64,000 nucleotides of DNA from Hoplostethus atlanticus (GCA_034670405.1 JAXDDX010000003.1:7878501-7942500), one strand, 5' to 3'. Shown: positions 1-14,419, counted from the first letter of the stretch. Translations and numbers: made by a program. Notes: generated from the letters alone by a model not told the origin.

Positions 1-797
1 GGGGAAAAAAAGGAGAAAGGAGAAAATAGTTTCTACGGGTGAAATTGCACTGAGATATCTCATGTGGTGACATCACAGCGAATGTGAAGAGATTCCCGGG
101 TGTATTGCTCTTGTAATTTTCTCTTCAAACAGGAGGGGCTATCATCCTCCCAGCCAGCGGTGCTGAGGGGGTTTGTGCTCCATTCAGGACAGATTTGAAT
201 AAGACTTGGAAATTGACATAGAGCCCGCTGCGATGTATGAATATCAATGTCACCTCTGACTGAGTAGAATGACAGATCGGTGAAATATCAATTCATTATG
301 AGTTTTGGAATGGGACCGCGACGAAGTGCGCTTTTACTTTGAAGACCTTTCCCGTGGAAAACCCGGGCTGGCGTGACTCGTCTCTCTGCACTGAAGTGAA
401 GTTGTCCTCAGTAAAGACTACAATCAATATACAATTTTACCACTGGCGGACTCAAAGATGACCATGTTGAAGAAGATGTCACCTCTGAGGGCTACTGGTA
501 CGATCTCTGTTGTATACATTAGCATTGAAAGTGGACATCTAAATTACCTTGAATCCATACGTGTCACTTGTCACACGGAGGGAAGATGCATGCGTTCCCT
601 CCACGCAACTCCTCTGACATGTTTCTAGTGAGCTCGACTTCAGAAAGAGGGTTGTGTGAACCCAGGTAGACACTTGTGTAAACCTAGAGATGGTACATTA
701 AACTCTGAGTCATCTTTATACTAAAAAAAAAACAAGACTCACGATATGACGAACAGAGACATTGATGAATTATCTCACTATCACTTTTCCACCTCTC

Positions 798-829
798 ACT
801 CTTTCTCTCTCTCTCTCTCTCTCTCTCTG
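798..829. repeat. (CT)n microsatellite
   Basis: Uninterrupted CT dinucleotides following CTCACTCTTT. Confidence 0.9.
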
Positions 830-1228
830 TCTCCTTCACGCTCTCTTTTCTCCCCTTCAACTTTCCACGGGGTGTCACAGCTGATCGGCACGTGATTAGT
901 TAAACTTGTAAACAACAACAGCCATCTGTCTCCATCGACATTAATAACAGCGCAATGCTTATTCCCTTATTTATAAGAATGGGAGAGCAGGCAGCAGACA
1001 CTCCTGTGTTGGCATAGGGGAATCAGCAGCATGGCCTGTGTTAGTATGCACATGCATGCCTCTCCTACACACTGACTCACTGCGACAACACTGCAGTCAG
1101 GGATGGGGGGGGAAGAGGGCGAGAAGGCGTGGGGGGATGGAGGGAGAGAGGAAGGGAGATCGTTTTTGGAATACACTAAGCCTCTCCTTGAGGTCAGTGG
1201 TTTGGGCCCTTGCATCAAGAGACAGAAA

Positions 1229-1376
1229 GACACACACATGCACACACACATGCACACACACACAGACTGAACACATGCACACAAACACCCAACCACACAG
1301 GGGCTCTTTAATTGGAGCCCAGTACTGTGTGCGGAATGAATATTTCACCCGCACACACTCACACACAAGAAAACAC
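1229..1376. repeat. (CA)-rich tract
   Basis: Interrupted CACACA and CACATG runs. Frames through it on both strands are low-complexity artefacts. Confidence 0.85.
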
Positions 1377-1819
1377 AATTGATTCTGAGTGGATCGGCGG
1401 CGCAGCAGCAGACTAGTAAGTGAGCCCCTTATTGTGTTGTTTTATTATTAATACTCTTGAGCCAATGGGCTGTGGAATATGCATCGAGTGACCTGCCCTT
1501 CCCTCTTCTTATGCTAATCGTCATTGACATTTCCCGCACACAGCACACCCGTCCTGCACATCAAGGGGCCCCTCTGCAACGGACCAGAAAACCACCGAAC
1601 ATTAACAACAATAAAACCCTCAAATGGTGCAATAATCCACCCTGACACATTACCATTCTGGAGCGCTGCTCTTCCATATGCTTCTTAGAAAAGATTGCGT
1701 CTGACTTTGTTGTCATCTTAAAGGTTTGACGGTCAGGTGTTCTTTGTGAGCGAAAGGCTATAGCATTTGTCCTCCGTCCATTTATCATTCCTGTCTATTT
1801 TTCTGCAGGCCTCCATTCA

Positions 1820-1849
1820 TCTATCCATCCATCCATCCCTCCATCCATC
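1820..1849. repeat. (CATC)n tetranucleotide tract
   Basis: Imperfect CATC repeats with one CCTC interruption. Confidence 0.9.
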
Positions 1850-4800
1850 AGTTCATATAGCCATTGTTCCACATGTGAATCCATCTGTCATGGCCTTTGT
1901 GACGCCTGTGCTTTTATATATAGACAATTCAATCCAACCGTCCACCTATTTCAAATTGCCTAAAAAAACATGGGCAACAATTTTGGCACAGATGCTGGGA
2001 ACAGCATTTCAAAGTCATCTTATTTTACCAGTATTTTGTTCTTCAATATAACAAAAAAGGGAGTGGAACAGTACGTCATGGCTTTCAATTAACACTTTTC
2101 CTCTGGTCACATTGACAGTAGATAATTTGGCACTGTTGAGAAGTCTTTGTCAGTATTAGAGCCACATTATGTCCATCAGATTGTGTCTAGCATTATTCCT
2201 CCGGCGCCAACAGCAAGCCTGTATCATCTGTAGGGGAAGAAAAGCAGCATCATGCCTGAGAGGTGAGGAACTGTGATTTTCTGGTTCAGAGAGCCCACTC
2301 CCATTCTAGCCTCCTCCACTCATTTTTCTCACTTTGCTGCCAACTCTCCGTCCTTTTCTGTTTTCCTCATACAACTTTTAATAGACCAGAATTGTCCTGG
2401 GTGTATCTAGAGCGTGGGTAAGTCTGAGATTTAACACAATAAGAATGAATCTCAATCATGGTACTCTACAATCTCAATCAAGGTGTTTCTACAATGTCAA
2501 GGCTTGCCTGCAACAGAAAATACAGCTGCCATACCCACGGTGTCTTTCCTGATCTCATTTGTAAAAACAGTTATTTTGTGATCAAAACAAGGAGATCAAT
2601 GAGTGGGTGGAGATGGAATAACAACCAAGCTAATTGGATTTCCTGGCTCCAATACAAGCCAATTAACCTTACACTGAGGCAATTAACAGTGAATGGAGTG
2701 GTTCAATATCACAAAAGTGAGGCCCCAGAAGTTATTTGTAGACTAGTTTATCTCTATTGAGCTGTACGGTGCTGGTCTTAGAGGAAGAACTACACTCTGC
2801 ACAGCCTCTGACCACTACTGTAGTAACTGGTAAATGTGACCCTGTGCCATGTCATCTTTTAATGATGATTCATGCCCGTCTTTCTGCCCCCTGCAGCCGG
2901 ATAGTCCTAACCTCTCTGTGCCTGTTAACGACGACTTTCCTTTCAAGCGGGCTGTCTAGGTTCATCCAGGAATGAAGAGTACGGTGCAAGGTTTTCAACA
3001 TGACTCACTAGAGAGACCCTCCACAGATCTAGCTGTGATAAACACATGATTAGGAAGACAAATGATATTAGGGCCAATCATCTCCCGCCCACCGCGGTCA
3101 TTAACGCACCGCACAGCAACAATAGATCAGTACTAAGTGGATGCAGAATATGACCATTAACAACACATTACTCTCATCAATCACGGAGTCTTGAGAACTT
3201 GTGTTGACCTAATGATTTACTTCTGTGTTGTTGCAATTTTTTCATGAGTGCATGGCTATAAAAGTCATTCCATACGATCACCCGCATCAGCACTCTGTGG
3301 GGCTCCTGGGTTTCCACACCTCAAGTGCCCCTTAGTTGTACAAATGTACAACTAAAAAAAATGTTGGCTCAGAGTCGGGCTGCTGTTCACTAGCCTCCTG
3401 CACCTGGACAAGGCCCTGGGTCGCCCTGTGACTCAAGTTCACCCCCACCTCTTCGGGCAAATGTTAGCCGGCACGATCAAGCTAAAGTTAGCTTTGCTGC
3501 TGCTAGATTCCATTGCTAGCGGTGGGGCTCCAACAATCCCAATCCAAATTTAGGACAAAAAGGTTTTGGCCACATTTTGAATTGTGGCCGCATTTCAAAC
3601 TTCTTTTTGTTTTTTGTACCCCTGTAGGCACTGCGCAGTTAACTAATGTTCGATCTCGGCATGTATCAATTTGTCTTGGAGCTTGGGAACACTGATCAGA
3701 GACCAAGTTTGTGCCCATGTGAGCCCACCTACCTTGATCAATACACCAATTATAATTCTGTATTTTTCTGCGAGCTTTATTTCATGCTGATTGGTTCTAA
3801 TCTTTGTGCCTGTGCCAATTAAGTTACTTTTACATTTTTTTAATAATGTTGATAAGTCGGATGCTTTGGTGCCCCTCTTAGATCTAGGGCAGTTCCTCTC
3901 GATGGAATATGACAACATCAATAAAAAAAAACTTGGAAGTGTTAAATGTTTAAACCAATGTTTAAAAATGAGCAGGGATGGGTTTTCGTGTGGGGAGCCT
4001 TTGGCAAATCCAGCTCTGATCCATAATCTCTTTCACAATGTGCAGCCTCTCATTAATAGCGTATCATCTGGCACAACACGTCTGTTGATCAACACGGGAG
4101 ATACTCCTTCCGGACGGAGGGGAGGCTTGCACTACGCTTCCTCTGCAATCTATTTATTTTTTGCAGTCAATATTCTCCTGGCAAATCAATTTAGGCATGC
4201 TCGTCACAAACCAGCCCCATCCAAGGTGAAGAAGGAGATAAGGAAAATGTTTGCTGCCATATATTGAGTGTAGTATTTCTCTATGTTGACTTCAGAATGT
4301 AGCATGGCCGACGCATCTGCTTAACAATATCATGTAATCGCTGTTAAGGTTTGGGTTATATTTATAGTTTTGTACTCAGATCCGGTTATACAAGTTCCTG
4401 AGACCGCCAACATGGGCTGTCCTTCTAACCAATAGTGGTCATTCACTAACTTTTTCCCTCCAGTCATCTTAAAATCATACTTCATACACATATATCAATT
4501 AAAGTGGATCATCCAAGATCATGCTTTTTCTGTTATCAGTACAACCTGTCACATAAGGGGTCATTTTACCTGTTTGCAATTATCAAGATATAGGCTGTGA
4601 ACACAACACTCCAGTGGGCAGGTATTGCTGGAAGTTGATGCCTAACAATATCACAGAAAGCTCAATTTTCCTGTTTCCTTGTGTTTCCGTTTTACTAGTT
4701 ATTCCATTTTACTTATTCAATATTATCAATAGAGGGGGTGGACAGGCCCAAACTTCTAAATGATCTTCAGAGCAGGCCTCCCCATTAGGAAAGATAATAT

Positions 4801-5674
4801 ATTGCCCTCAGACCTGGACCTATAGCCCCAATAACCTCCACAGGCACTATCATCAAGTCACAGGTACATCCCATTCACCTGTCAAATAGCATTGACCAGT
4901 GGAGAAGTATGGGAATTCAATGGCAAAGCATTGTGATGATGCTGCGGTACGTCTGTCAAAAAACCTGACAGTCAATTGAGCAGAATCCAATAAAGGTTGA
5001 GTCAAGGATGAACTAGTACTGATGGAGTGACCGTACGGGTTCAGGGGTCAAAAAAAAGAAGCCAAACTTGCAGGACAGAGTGATTAGAAACAGAATGTGT
5101 GTGAAGTGGAAACAATGGTGATCGAATTATTGGCTGGGAAGACCACCAGGTTTATGAATGCTTTGGCGATGGGAGATGGACAATGATCTCTGCTCAGCCT
5201 CCACACTGCTGAGCGAAGACAAAAGACTGGAAACCATCAGGCTGAGGTTATTGGGAAAGGCTGCTGGAATCATAACAAACACTCATACGTGACAAATGTT
5301 GTTGTTTTTCAGATTAATTGAAAATTGATGTCATGGAACTTGAAAACTAGTAAGACTAAAGAGAGGCAGAGTGGTCATTCATTCTAATCAACAAATATAC
5401 ACTTTTAGCCTGCAGAACAGCCAATAGATGTTATTATAGATGTTAAAAGTGTCTCACTGTGAGTGGAAAAATGCCATGCAGGAGAAGCCCAGATTGAAAA
5501 GCCAATGTGTTGAAAGGCTCAAAGTGCAAACAGATTGAATGATAGGACATCTGAAGGTACGGGGTGGAATTAGATTGAGAGTGTCCATTCATTTGGATGT
5601 CAGAAAGCTCTTTTGGATTCTCAGCATGCTCTTACCCTATTAGAGACTAGATGACCCATGTGAAAAGTGTTGAC

Positions 5675-5880
5675 AGGGGTTGGTCCTCCCTTCCATCAAC
5701 AACTACGTCAAATTGCCCTTGAGCAAGTCAGTTAATCCCCAATTGGTCCAGTGGAGCTCCTCAGTGGTCCGTGGTTCCACAGGTAAGATTTCAGGTGTGT
5801 GTGACTGTAACTACACGAGTGTGAAGTGGGGTGTTGCTGAAAAAGAGAATATATGCTGAGCAAATATTATATGGTTAAAA
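5675..5880 (+). mobile_element. SINE 3' half
   Basis: Landmarks TTGCCCTTGAGCAAGTCAGT, CAGTGGAGCTCCTCAGTGG, CAGGTGTGTGTGACTGTAAC and GTTGCTGAAAAAGAGAATAT match the second half of a common fish tRNA-derived SINE, also seen at 28.2 kb. The tRNA head is missing. Confidence 0.55.
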
Positions 5881-8800
5881 AGCTGCCTCTGTATTCAGTA
5901 GTAGTAGTAGTAGTAATCTGTATTCAGTGATGGCAGCCAAATATCATCTACCACTATTCCCTTCAATAATTTATGATAGCAACCTCTATCAGCGAGCAAG
6001 GAATTGCAACATCGACATGTCTCGATGTATGTACTGTGGCCTGTAATGAACAAGAACGAGTGAGCTAGCTAAATAAAGAGATCCACCAGAAAGTGAAGAG
6101 GTGCCAATTAATACAGCTTTGTCATTTGCTCTTCTTGGCTTGAGAATGAAATGTGTTGTGACACCGGTCACTCTCTGGTAGCACCGTCGTCCTCCGTCTT
6201 TGAGCAATTGGAGGGGGGTTTATTTCCAAAGCAGAGAGAACAGGCCGGACTGTGATTTTTTGAAAGCCAGAAATCTCAGCACCTGCTGAAATAATTGTTG
6301 AGTCATTGGTATTGATCAACAACCATTTTAAACCCCTGCAGATATATCATGGTTATTTTGTGCTGTGGGACAATAAAATCTTACTTGATGCACCTTTGCG
6401 ATGCACCAACAATGTAAAATGCTTTAGAGTGATGTTATATCTTTTAGCAGTCTATGATTGGGATACAGCCAACCTCTGCTCTTTCCCTGTCTTGTGTATC
6501 GATGATCGTGATAATAGAATTTGAAGGGCACTCCGTGTATGATGGGTTTATTGGAAGGCATCATCAAATGGCACTCAGCTCCAACATCTAACAACCTGAA
6601 GGTGAGTAGCTCCCCTTAAAACACCAGTTTGTCCTTCAAAACCCAATGCCAACAAGCCAAAGGCAGAGATATAATGCATTACACTCCAATGGCATAAATG
6701 CTTTAGTACCCTTCATAAAACTGCACTTTCTTCTCCGTGTGCCTCTTTGAAACATCTATTTTTCTTTGGGATCTAATGGTCCTCGTTGGAACACCTAATT
6801 GGCAGTCACTGTACCCACTGTCCTTTGAGCTACAGTTGCTATAGGGGGATTTGAGTGTTCAAACCAGCTTTGATGTCCTCAGAAGTGAATTCGCTTGTCA
6901 CTGCTGTGGCAGCAAAAACAGCAATGTCCAGATGGGGTGGTAATTGAATAGGAGCGGTGTAAATTGAGCCAGTGTCATACGTCTACAAAATTGCACTGTG
7001 GGCCCATATAGGTGTGGGTTCTCACTATTATGTGGCTAAACTTAACCGCTGCCAAAGCATCTAAGGTCTACCATGTTCTTCCAGCCTCTATCCCACATGG
7101 ACCTTCATGCCAGTGCCATTGCCATTGTCAGTGGGTTGGAGCACTTGATGTTCAGAGGGAGCGGTCTTTCATGTGCTTCCTTGCCATTTCTTTCAAACAA
7201 GCTCAAATTGTCAATTGCTTCCTTGTCAAGCTCAACTAGGCCTCCTTCACAAAGTCCGACGATACATTTCCTCTTGACCTTCCACGCTCCCTTTCAGCGT
7301 GGATCTCTCAGTTCATCTGATAACCGTCATGGTGAAGTCAGCAGAAACTGAGCAAGTGCTAACTGTGAGCATTGATAACCGTTTCAGATTTTTGGAAGAT
7401 TTACGTTGTATTTGTCATGTATTTCAGATGGAATATAAAATGGAGCCTTCACTATCATCTATTTAAAGACCTGAGTGTATAGTAAAGTGTTTCCAACCGT
7501 AATCTGCACCTGTTCAGGGCTTTACCAGAGGATTGCCAGGAAATTTGTCATCAAGGAATATTATATAGTAGTTCAATAGTATTTCAATTAAATGTATTTG
7601 AAATACGCATTTAATTACTTTTGAGTATTTTTGTCGTTTATATTTGACAAGAGTAAAAAAACAGAATGGAATTTGTATCAAGAGCAGTATTTTGGATTTC
7701 AAAACATTTAGATCTTGTGATATCTATACATTTCTTGACACCTGATTAGTAATTTATTTGATACATTTTATTAACAAGTAATTTGTAATTTGTAACAAGA
7801 TACATTTTGATGTCTTTTTGCCCATCTCTCACATATGCATCAATGTTTAAATTCAACTCTTCACTATTCTTTTTTTCTATTCAGAATGAAATGGGAACGG
7901 TTTCAGTGTTCCTTTTTATTTTGGATAATTCTCTATTATATATAGACATTATGGAAATAAAAATGCAAACAGAACAGTCTCTCTGGGTCAAGAGCCCTAC
8001 ATTATCCACTAAACATTAACCACTACATTACAGCAAAGCGTGCTCTGGATTTGTGTTATTATCAAACAGTGGTTGTGCAAACAAAGCATGTTCAGCCATC
8101 TAAATATTCTGTGTAATGCTCACAACAAAAACCCTCTTATTCCTCGGCAGCCTGCAGTGTGAATCCATTGACCCCCAATCTATGTCTCCAGCAGGAGTCG
8201 GTCTTAGAGTCTGGGAAACAAAAGCGGAGACATAGATGGCGGTTCAGCCGATCGGATTAGGCTGTAAGTCTTCAAAGAAGTCCCTCTCCGCTAAAGCTGC
8301 TCACTTCAGTCTTGCTAATGCTGTTTATTTTTCTTATCCGTTTCTGTCTTTCTTTCTCTCTCTTTCTCTCACTAAAACATAATCTAATCTAACACTATAC
8401 TGGAAATACATGGACGGGTGCATATTTACAGAAGGGTAGAGTTATGGACAGAGGAAGTGAGAGTGTTTAATACTGGCCCTGAGAGTGGTGGATCTTTAAT
8501 GCAGCATCTTAGCCTGAGGCGAGGCCAAGGGACCCTCGTACTGACGGCGAACTGCTCCTCTCTGCCTGCCTTTTTTACATTTCATATAGGCCTTTACACT
8601 CTCTCTCTCTCTTGCTCGCTCTCTTATGTGTGCACACACACACTCACACACACCTCCTGGGGTAAATAAACATTTAATCAAAATCTTTTTAAAGCCACTA
8701 TATGCCTGTGCTGTAAGCGTTCAGGGAGTCTTTGTCATTCAATCAGTCAAACATGCCCTCTATTACAGTAAAGCTAACAGAAGTTACACATGCATTATCT

Positions 8801-11800
8801 CATCCCAGTGGATTTCAAAATATTTCTTAAGTTCTACCTAGTAAGGTGTACATTGATAGGAATATTACTGTTATCTGGGTACTAGATAATAATTAATTAA
8901 CAAATCCACTAACTTGCTTATTCACTAACCTACTAACTCACTCACTCACTCACTCACTCACTCACTAACAGTAAGTTACTCAGTGCAGTCAGGGCATTGA
9001 AAATCTCAGTTAGTTCAGAGTTGTCAAGCATGGAAAATTGAATGCAAGGCAGCTGACAAGCAATTAATATCAATTACGGGAGGAAAGTGTGTGAATGTGA
9101 CTTCGCCAGATGACCGTAACTCTGTTTCCCCTGTCTATAGGTTGGAAAGCCGCACAGCCTCCCTGGCAAATGGAACCCATATATAATCGAGTCCAATGCA
9201 ATGTATTTCACACTCCACTAAAGGTGCTTGAGAGCTGGATTTAAGAGTCTTGAAGCCACAAATCCTTGCACAAAAAGCCATCACATGATTGCCATTGCCT
9301 TTGCTCTACTCATAATCGCAGTAGTGGACTTTTCTCTTGCAGGGGTACAGTGGATGGTAAACGGGACTAGCTCGGTGCGTCGGATAATGACAACAAAGGG
9401 AGGGAGGCAGCAGAGTGAACTGAGCATTATGTAATCAATATCGCCGGTCAGTCGGAACAGAAAGGGGAGTTGATCTGTTTTCTGAAGTACTGTTCTTTTC
9501 TCACGTCGTAGGCTTCAAAGGAAAAACGGGAGGAAGTCAGGAGAGAAAATAAAAAGCACTTTCACGTCCCCAAAGTGTGAAGTTCAATCCAAAAGAAAAC
9601 CCCAAGTTGATTGAAGGCACCTTGGAGGGTGCCGGGGGCAGCGACCCATGTCAGAACGGAGCAAGGTCAAGGCCAAGTCGCTTATCTCTGTAAATTAAAA
9701 CTGTCGTCTTCAACAATGGACGGATGATTTCAATTAAATTGTGTGGTGGATGTGGACGAGACCTCAGGAGTCACGGAACAACAAATGCTTTAGGTTTATT
9801 GCTTCCAAATTATTCCCTGCTGTGACCACTGATGTCCTTATGGGGTGAGCTGACGCCTGATGGGCAACAACAACAGCTCAGTCACTCAAATGTGCCAATA
9901 ATATTAGATATAGTTTTAATCATTTTCTGGTCATTAAGAACCTATCATTTATAATTGTTTTTACAGATGTGTAATACAATGGCTAAAGCTAAGCATACTT
10001 AAATGAACAGAAAGAGGACAAGTTGGTGTTGTGGTCCATTTCATATCTCCATTAGAGAAACAGGATGCAGCAATAGTGTTTCATCTCTTTGTCCTCGCTA
10101 CAAAAATGTTAGTGGTAAGTGAGAGCATTCATGGTGATCGCATTTCAGTGAACAAGCGAAGGGAGTGAGTTGAAAAATACTGACTAGAGAGAGAAGTAAA
10201 AAAAAATGTGAACAGAACAGTTTGAATAACGAGTGAAAGTAAGAAGTGATTCGTGCAACTGTGATTTAAACGACAAATACGATTCAGGCAGCCGTACTTT
10301 CTGTGCTGAATACCTCTACACCCAAACAAACCCAAACACTGAATCATTCCTGTCCTTCCTGTGTGTGTGTGTTTGCAATTATTACTGGTGATATCTAAGA
10401 GCTGAGATCTGATGCTGTGATCTGACCTTTGTGCAAAAAGTGTCAGCTGTCACTCTGTCCAACCGTCAGTAACTATGTGACCTTCACAAGCTGTCTGTTG
10501 TTTCACTGCGAGCTCTCTGCAGCTGAGGTCATTTCGTCTGCTCTGAGGACGTCTTCTAACTTCTTTCAAACGAAGCGAACACATCAAAGGGTAAAGAGAT
10601 TGGAATTTGGTGTTAAACAAAAAGTCCAGTTTTTGTCTGAAAATGAATCGCTGTAGTTTCCAAGCATTTCTCAATTGTATTGCAGAAGAAAATCTAAATT
10701 ACTGGTGATTGGTTTGTCTTCATCACTATTAGGGTCCAGTGTGTTTAGAGACACCACTGGATTGTCAGCAGCTCTAATTAAAGTGATTTCATGGTTGCCA
10801 CACTTTGGAGGATTTTAATCTGAAATGCTCCACTGTGCTTACGCAAACGCACAAAATTAAAAGCATATTCCTTAAAATTAGCTCCATTCGATTTTTCTCC
10901 CCCAAGTTCGAAAGCCTTGCCTTAGGTAAACTGATGTGCCACCCTCTAGTAGAGCCGAACGCCAGCATTTATTCTTCATAATCACATTTGGTTAAAACCT
11001 AATTGGCAGAGGCAAGGAGGCATAAACTGAGCGGCAACAAAAGAAGCTAGAACAAATATAATCAGATCAAAGTGTGGAAAAGCAAACCGGTCCAGGCTAT
11101 CAAAAAAATGCTTGTAGAAATGAACTAAAAAAGCCAAATAAAATGTTAAATCTGAGAAAAAACAACCGAGAGTTACTGGACACGGAGAAGAGATCAACTC
11201 AAGTGTCATGCCCTTAGTTCATGTGGAACGAAATGCTATATGCTATGTCAAGAAGCAGCTCCCATGAAGCATTGCACTCCGGGCTCGTTTCCTCCCATCG
11301 CAATTAGAGGGGAGCACATCAGTTAACCCGCATACATATTCATATCCTGTCACAAGGCAAATCTATGGCTTGGCTGCAGCTCTGCAGTCTCATGTGCACA
11401 TCACATCCTGCAGTGACAACCTGGAAATTATGAAAGCGAGAGAGAGCGAGAGAGATAGCGAGAGAGAGGTACAATCCTGAGGTGGTTGGGGGCAGCCCCA
11501 TTAGAGATATCATAGCCTTCTGATTGGTGTCACCTCTCTCTCCCTCCAACACAGCCAAGGCCCCTTTTTAATGAAACCGGACCGCTTGCTCTGCTCAGCG
11601 AGGCCCTTTGATATCGTCCACGGGAGCCTTTTTACAATGGCTTGATGTTAATTGTGGCTAATAAATCCACCTTTTGCCCCCCCCCCAGCTCACACCCAGG
11701 CCTGATCGGTGCTTGACGCTCCTTGGATCCCTGCCAACAAGCCAGAGACGCAGCGGTGTAATGAAAGAGCACTGTGGCAGAGACACGCAAACACACTCAC

Positions 11801-11865
11801 GGTAATTATTTGTTTAATAAATATGCAATAACTTGAGCTCCCGGGGCAATAAGATCCCTCCACAG
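5881..11865. other. Gene-free stretch
   Basis: Mostly unique sequence with a (CTCA)n tract near 8.95 kb and a short AGT tract at 5898-5915. The segments 11270-11345 and 11560-11660 look compositionally constrained, but this is only an impression. No exon or RNA gene recognised. Confidence 0.5.
8936..8966. repeat. (CTCA)n microsatellite
   Basis: Seven or more CTCA units in a row. Confidence 0.95.
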
Positions 11866-12014
11866 CAGTCAGTAGATCCCTCTCAGGACTGCAGGTTTCC
11901 TCAATCAGTCAGTAGATCCCTCTCAGGGCTGCAGGTTTCCACAGTCAGTCAGTAGATCCCTCTCAGGACTGCAGGTTTCCTCAATCAGTCAGTAGATCCC
12001 TCTCAGGGCTGCAG
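11866..12014. repeat. Tandem repeat, 40-bp unit, 3.7 copies
   Basis: Units begin CAGTCAGTAGATCCCTCTCA at 11866, 11906, 11946 and 11986. Copies alternate between CAGGACTGCAG...CCTCAAT and CAGGGCTGCAG...CCACAGT, giving an 80-bp higher-order period. Confidence 0.95.
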
Positions 12015-12944
12015 CTCTTTCACTGTAACTTCCGTTGCAGGACTGATACTTTCCCAGAAACTTCGACGGTCGTTATATTCTCCACTGGCTGGATGTTCAC
12101 ATCTGTTCCAGGCTCTGAGGGCGACTCGGTCTGTGTGAATGCTTCATCCGTGTTGTTCTGAGCTAGCCTAATCCTGATTATCTATGTCCACACACACAGC
12201 CGTGGAGAAGCACTAGAGGCAAGTCCCAAGCCCTTCTCTCCCCGTCCGTCTGTTCTAGAAATAGCACTTACCAGTTTCCATCTCCAACTCTTTTAATCAC
12301 ACACCAGAGCCTAGATCAAGGGTTTTACAAGGGTGATTATGAAAGTTGGTGAGCAAAAGTGCTCAAGAGATGACAAGGGCCCACAGAGATAAATCCCAGA
12401 TCCTTGTACTGTAGCGGAACAAAGCAATTAAAATAATTTTTCAGCCACTGCAACATCCTGTTCTTCTCGGTCTTGGTGGATGACGTTGCAAAACATCAAA
12501 CCATGGGTGAGTGGATGAGTAGGACCATGTGTTGCAGTCCATCTCTCAATCCTATTTATGAACTCCCTGTGTGGCGGTGAGGTTCGATTCCACTTTCTGT
12601 GCTGTGGTCCCTCCATGTCTGCAGCCCTCTTTGCAGTCCAAATAAAGATGCACAGGTGGTATTGGGCTGTGAGTTACTGCCCCTCTGTTAAAGAGCATAA
12701 TACAGACTGTAATATCACTGTGTGAACTTTCACATCTTCATATTATAACGTGAGAGTGAATTAGTCCCACCCAGAGCTTGCAAGGCACATAATATAATAT
12801 AATGTGGATGAGACAAATAGCTGAGTGCAGATTTTTGGGTGACCAATAAATAAATATTTACCAGTAATTACAGCTGTAATTACGGTTGTAACTAAGTAGG
12901 TAAATTCTTATAAATCACAGCTGAATTAGTCCATAGACCTTCAA
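12015..12944. other. Gene-free stretch
   Basis: Unique sequence. It includes a perfect 20-bp palindrome at 12864-12883 (GTAATTACAGCTGTAATTAC), an E-box CAGCTG between two TAATTA cores. Confidence 0.5.
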
Positions 12945-13830
12945 GATAAGATAAGACATTTTATTGATTCCTGTGGGGAAAGTGGGTCCTTGCAGCCGCA
13001 CATAGCAAAAGGACACAGCAAAGAAAAATAGAATATAAATAAAAGTAAAGTAAAATAAAATTATAGCAAATGGTCACATAAACATGCAGCGGCAATTTCA
13101 ACCACAGAACATGTTCAGTGGAAATGTATAAATGAAGGTATCAAAAGGATAGCATTAACAGTGTGCACAAAACAGCAGTAGCAATATATCTGTATTATTA
13201 TTATATGTTAAAAAAATATCAATATATAATAAATAAGAAAAATGACAGCACATATACAGGATGTGCAAAATTCACATTGTTACCAGGTCTGCAGTGGGCC
13301 ATTCATGGTTACAGAAAGTGTCTAGACGTGCACTGGATAAAAACGGCACCTGATCAAACATATTCAAGTTACAGCTGGAGATAACACAACGTGCAGATTT
13401 GGATATGTGCATTACTAGTACTCCACCTTATCAATGAGTCCAGATGGAGGTACCATATGTACAGAAAAGTGGCAGCGTGCACGGCGTATGTGCATTGTTG
13501 TCTGTTTTCATTATCACCATCATAATCAGAACATATTTATGGATAGAGGTAGCATATGTACAGAAAAAAAAGTGTCCAGAGATATGGAGCAACTCATATG
13601 AATGTGCAGACATATGTACAGATCGGATACACTGCAAGCAAAAGGACAATGAAAAGCACTTCAGGGTAGTTCATATGAGCGTGCACGCGCCCTGCTTCAG
13701 CACCCTCCTCGTTGCCTGAGGCAGAAGCCATTTTGGACAGCAAGTATTGTACAGTCTGATGGCTGTCGGCACAAAGGAGCACCTAAGATGTTACATCTTG
13801 GGGGGGATGAGGTGCTGCATAGCGACGTCA
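12945..13830 (-). mobile_element. LINE (non-LTR retrotransposon) 3' end
   Basis: On the minus strand the stretch near 13746-13780 reads CSFVPTAIRLYN, the motif that closes ORF2 in many fish LINEs. About 800 bp of AT-rich 3' sequence follows, ending in ...CAATAAAATGTCTTATC and a (TTATC)n-like tail at about 12945. Upstream protein sequence is not recognisable, so this is a 5'-truncated, decayed copy. Clade not assigned. Confidence 0.65.
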
Positions 13831-14018
13831 GCTCACCATAGAGGGGATGGGAGGTAAGTACCTGAGTCGCCCACCCTCCTCCTCTGTTCAGAAGTTCAGA
13901 AGTGGATGCAAAAGGACAAAGCAGAATCTCAGTTTTGTGCAGCGATTCTACACAAGCCAGTTTTCTGCATGTTGGAGATGCACTCAGCGCAGACTAAACC
14001 TCCTCACTTCTTGTTGCA

Positions 14019-14361
14019 GAATTTCCTAACTACTGAATTGTATTCACCCTCACAATCCTCCAGCCTCAAATAGACACCCTGCGGTTTTGTTTTTTCTACT
14101 GTTAGACAACTGCCTAAGGTTACTCTGAGTGTGTGTTTGCCCTCTGCCTCAGAAGAAGCTACACCACAGACCTTCAAGCAGCTCTTTGTCACAGCGTGGT
14201 CGAAGAAAATATTTGGGGTTTCTATTCTTCTCTTTCTTTTCTTGCTCTTTCAGGTTTGTTTTTTTGTGCTTCTACCCTTCTCCAATAACCCCCTTATTTT
14301 GTCCATTGCTCAGACAACCTGAGATTCTCTGTGCCTGAAGCAGTAACTCATCTGGTGCCAG

Positions 14362-14419
<58 letters not shown>

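Larger units (their letters stand above)
1..5674. other. Gene-free stretch
   Basis: Apart from the microsatellites near 0.8, 1.3 and 1.8 kb, I see no gene. The segment 2580-2720 has repeated AATTGG/CAATTA motifs and looks like a regulatory or conserved non-coding block. The longest open frame (3791-4267) has no recognisable domain and I do not call it. Confidence 0.5.

Noticed and set aside
3791-4267. 158-codon plus-strand open frame
   Set aside because: No domain, signal or splice context, and it lies in AT-rich unique DNA. Length is within what chance gives in 64 kb on six frames.
12945-13830. Minus-strand frame at 13594-13782 as a host gene
   Set aside because: It overlaps the SFVPTAIRLYN-encoding LINE end in a different frame and has no homology I recognise.
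14129-14338. Similar short peptides encoded by both inverted arms
   Set aside because: The resemblance follows from DNA homology of the arms. The best frames shift relative to each other, so selection on protein is not indicated.
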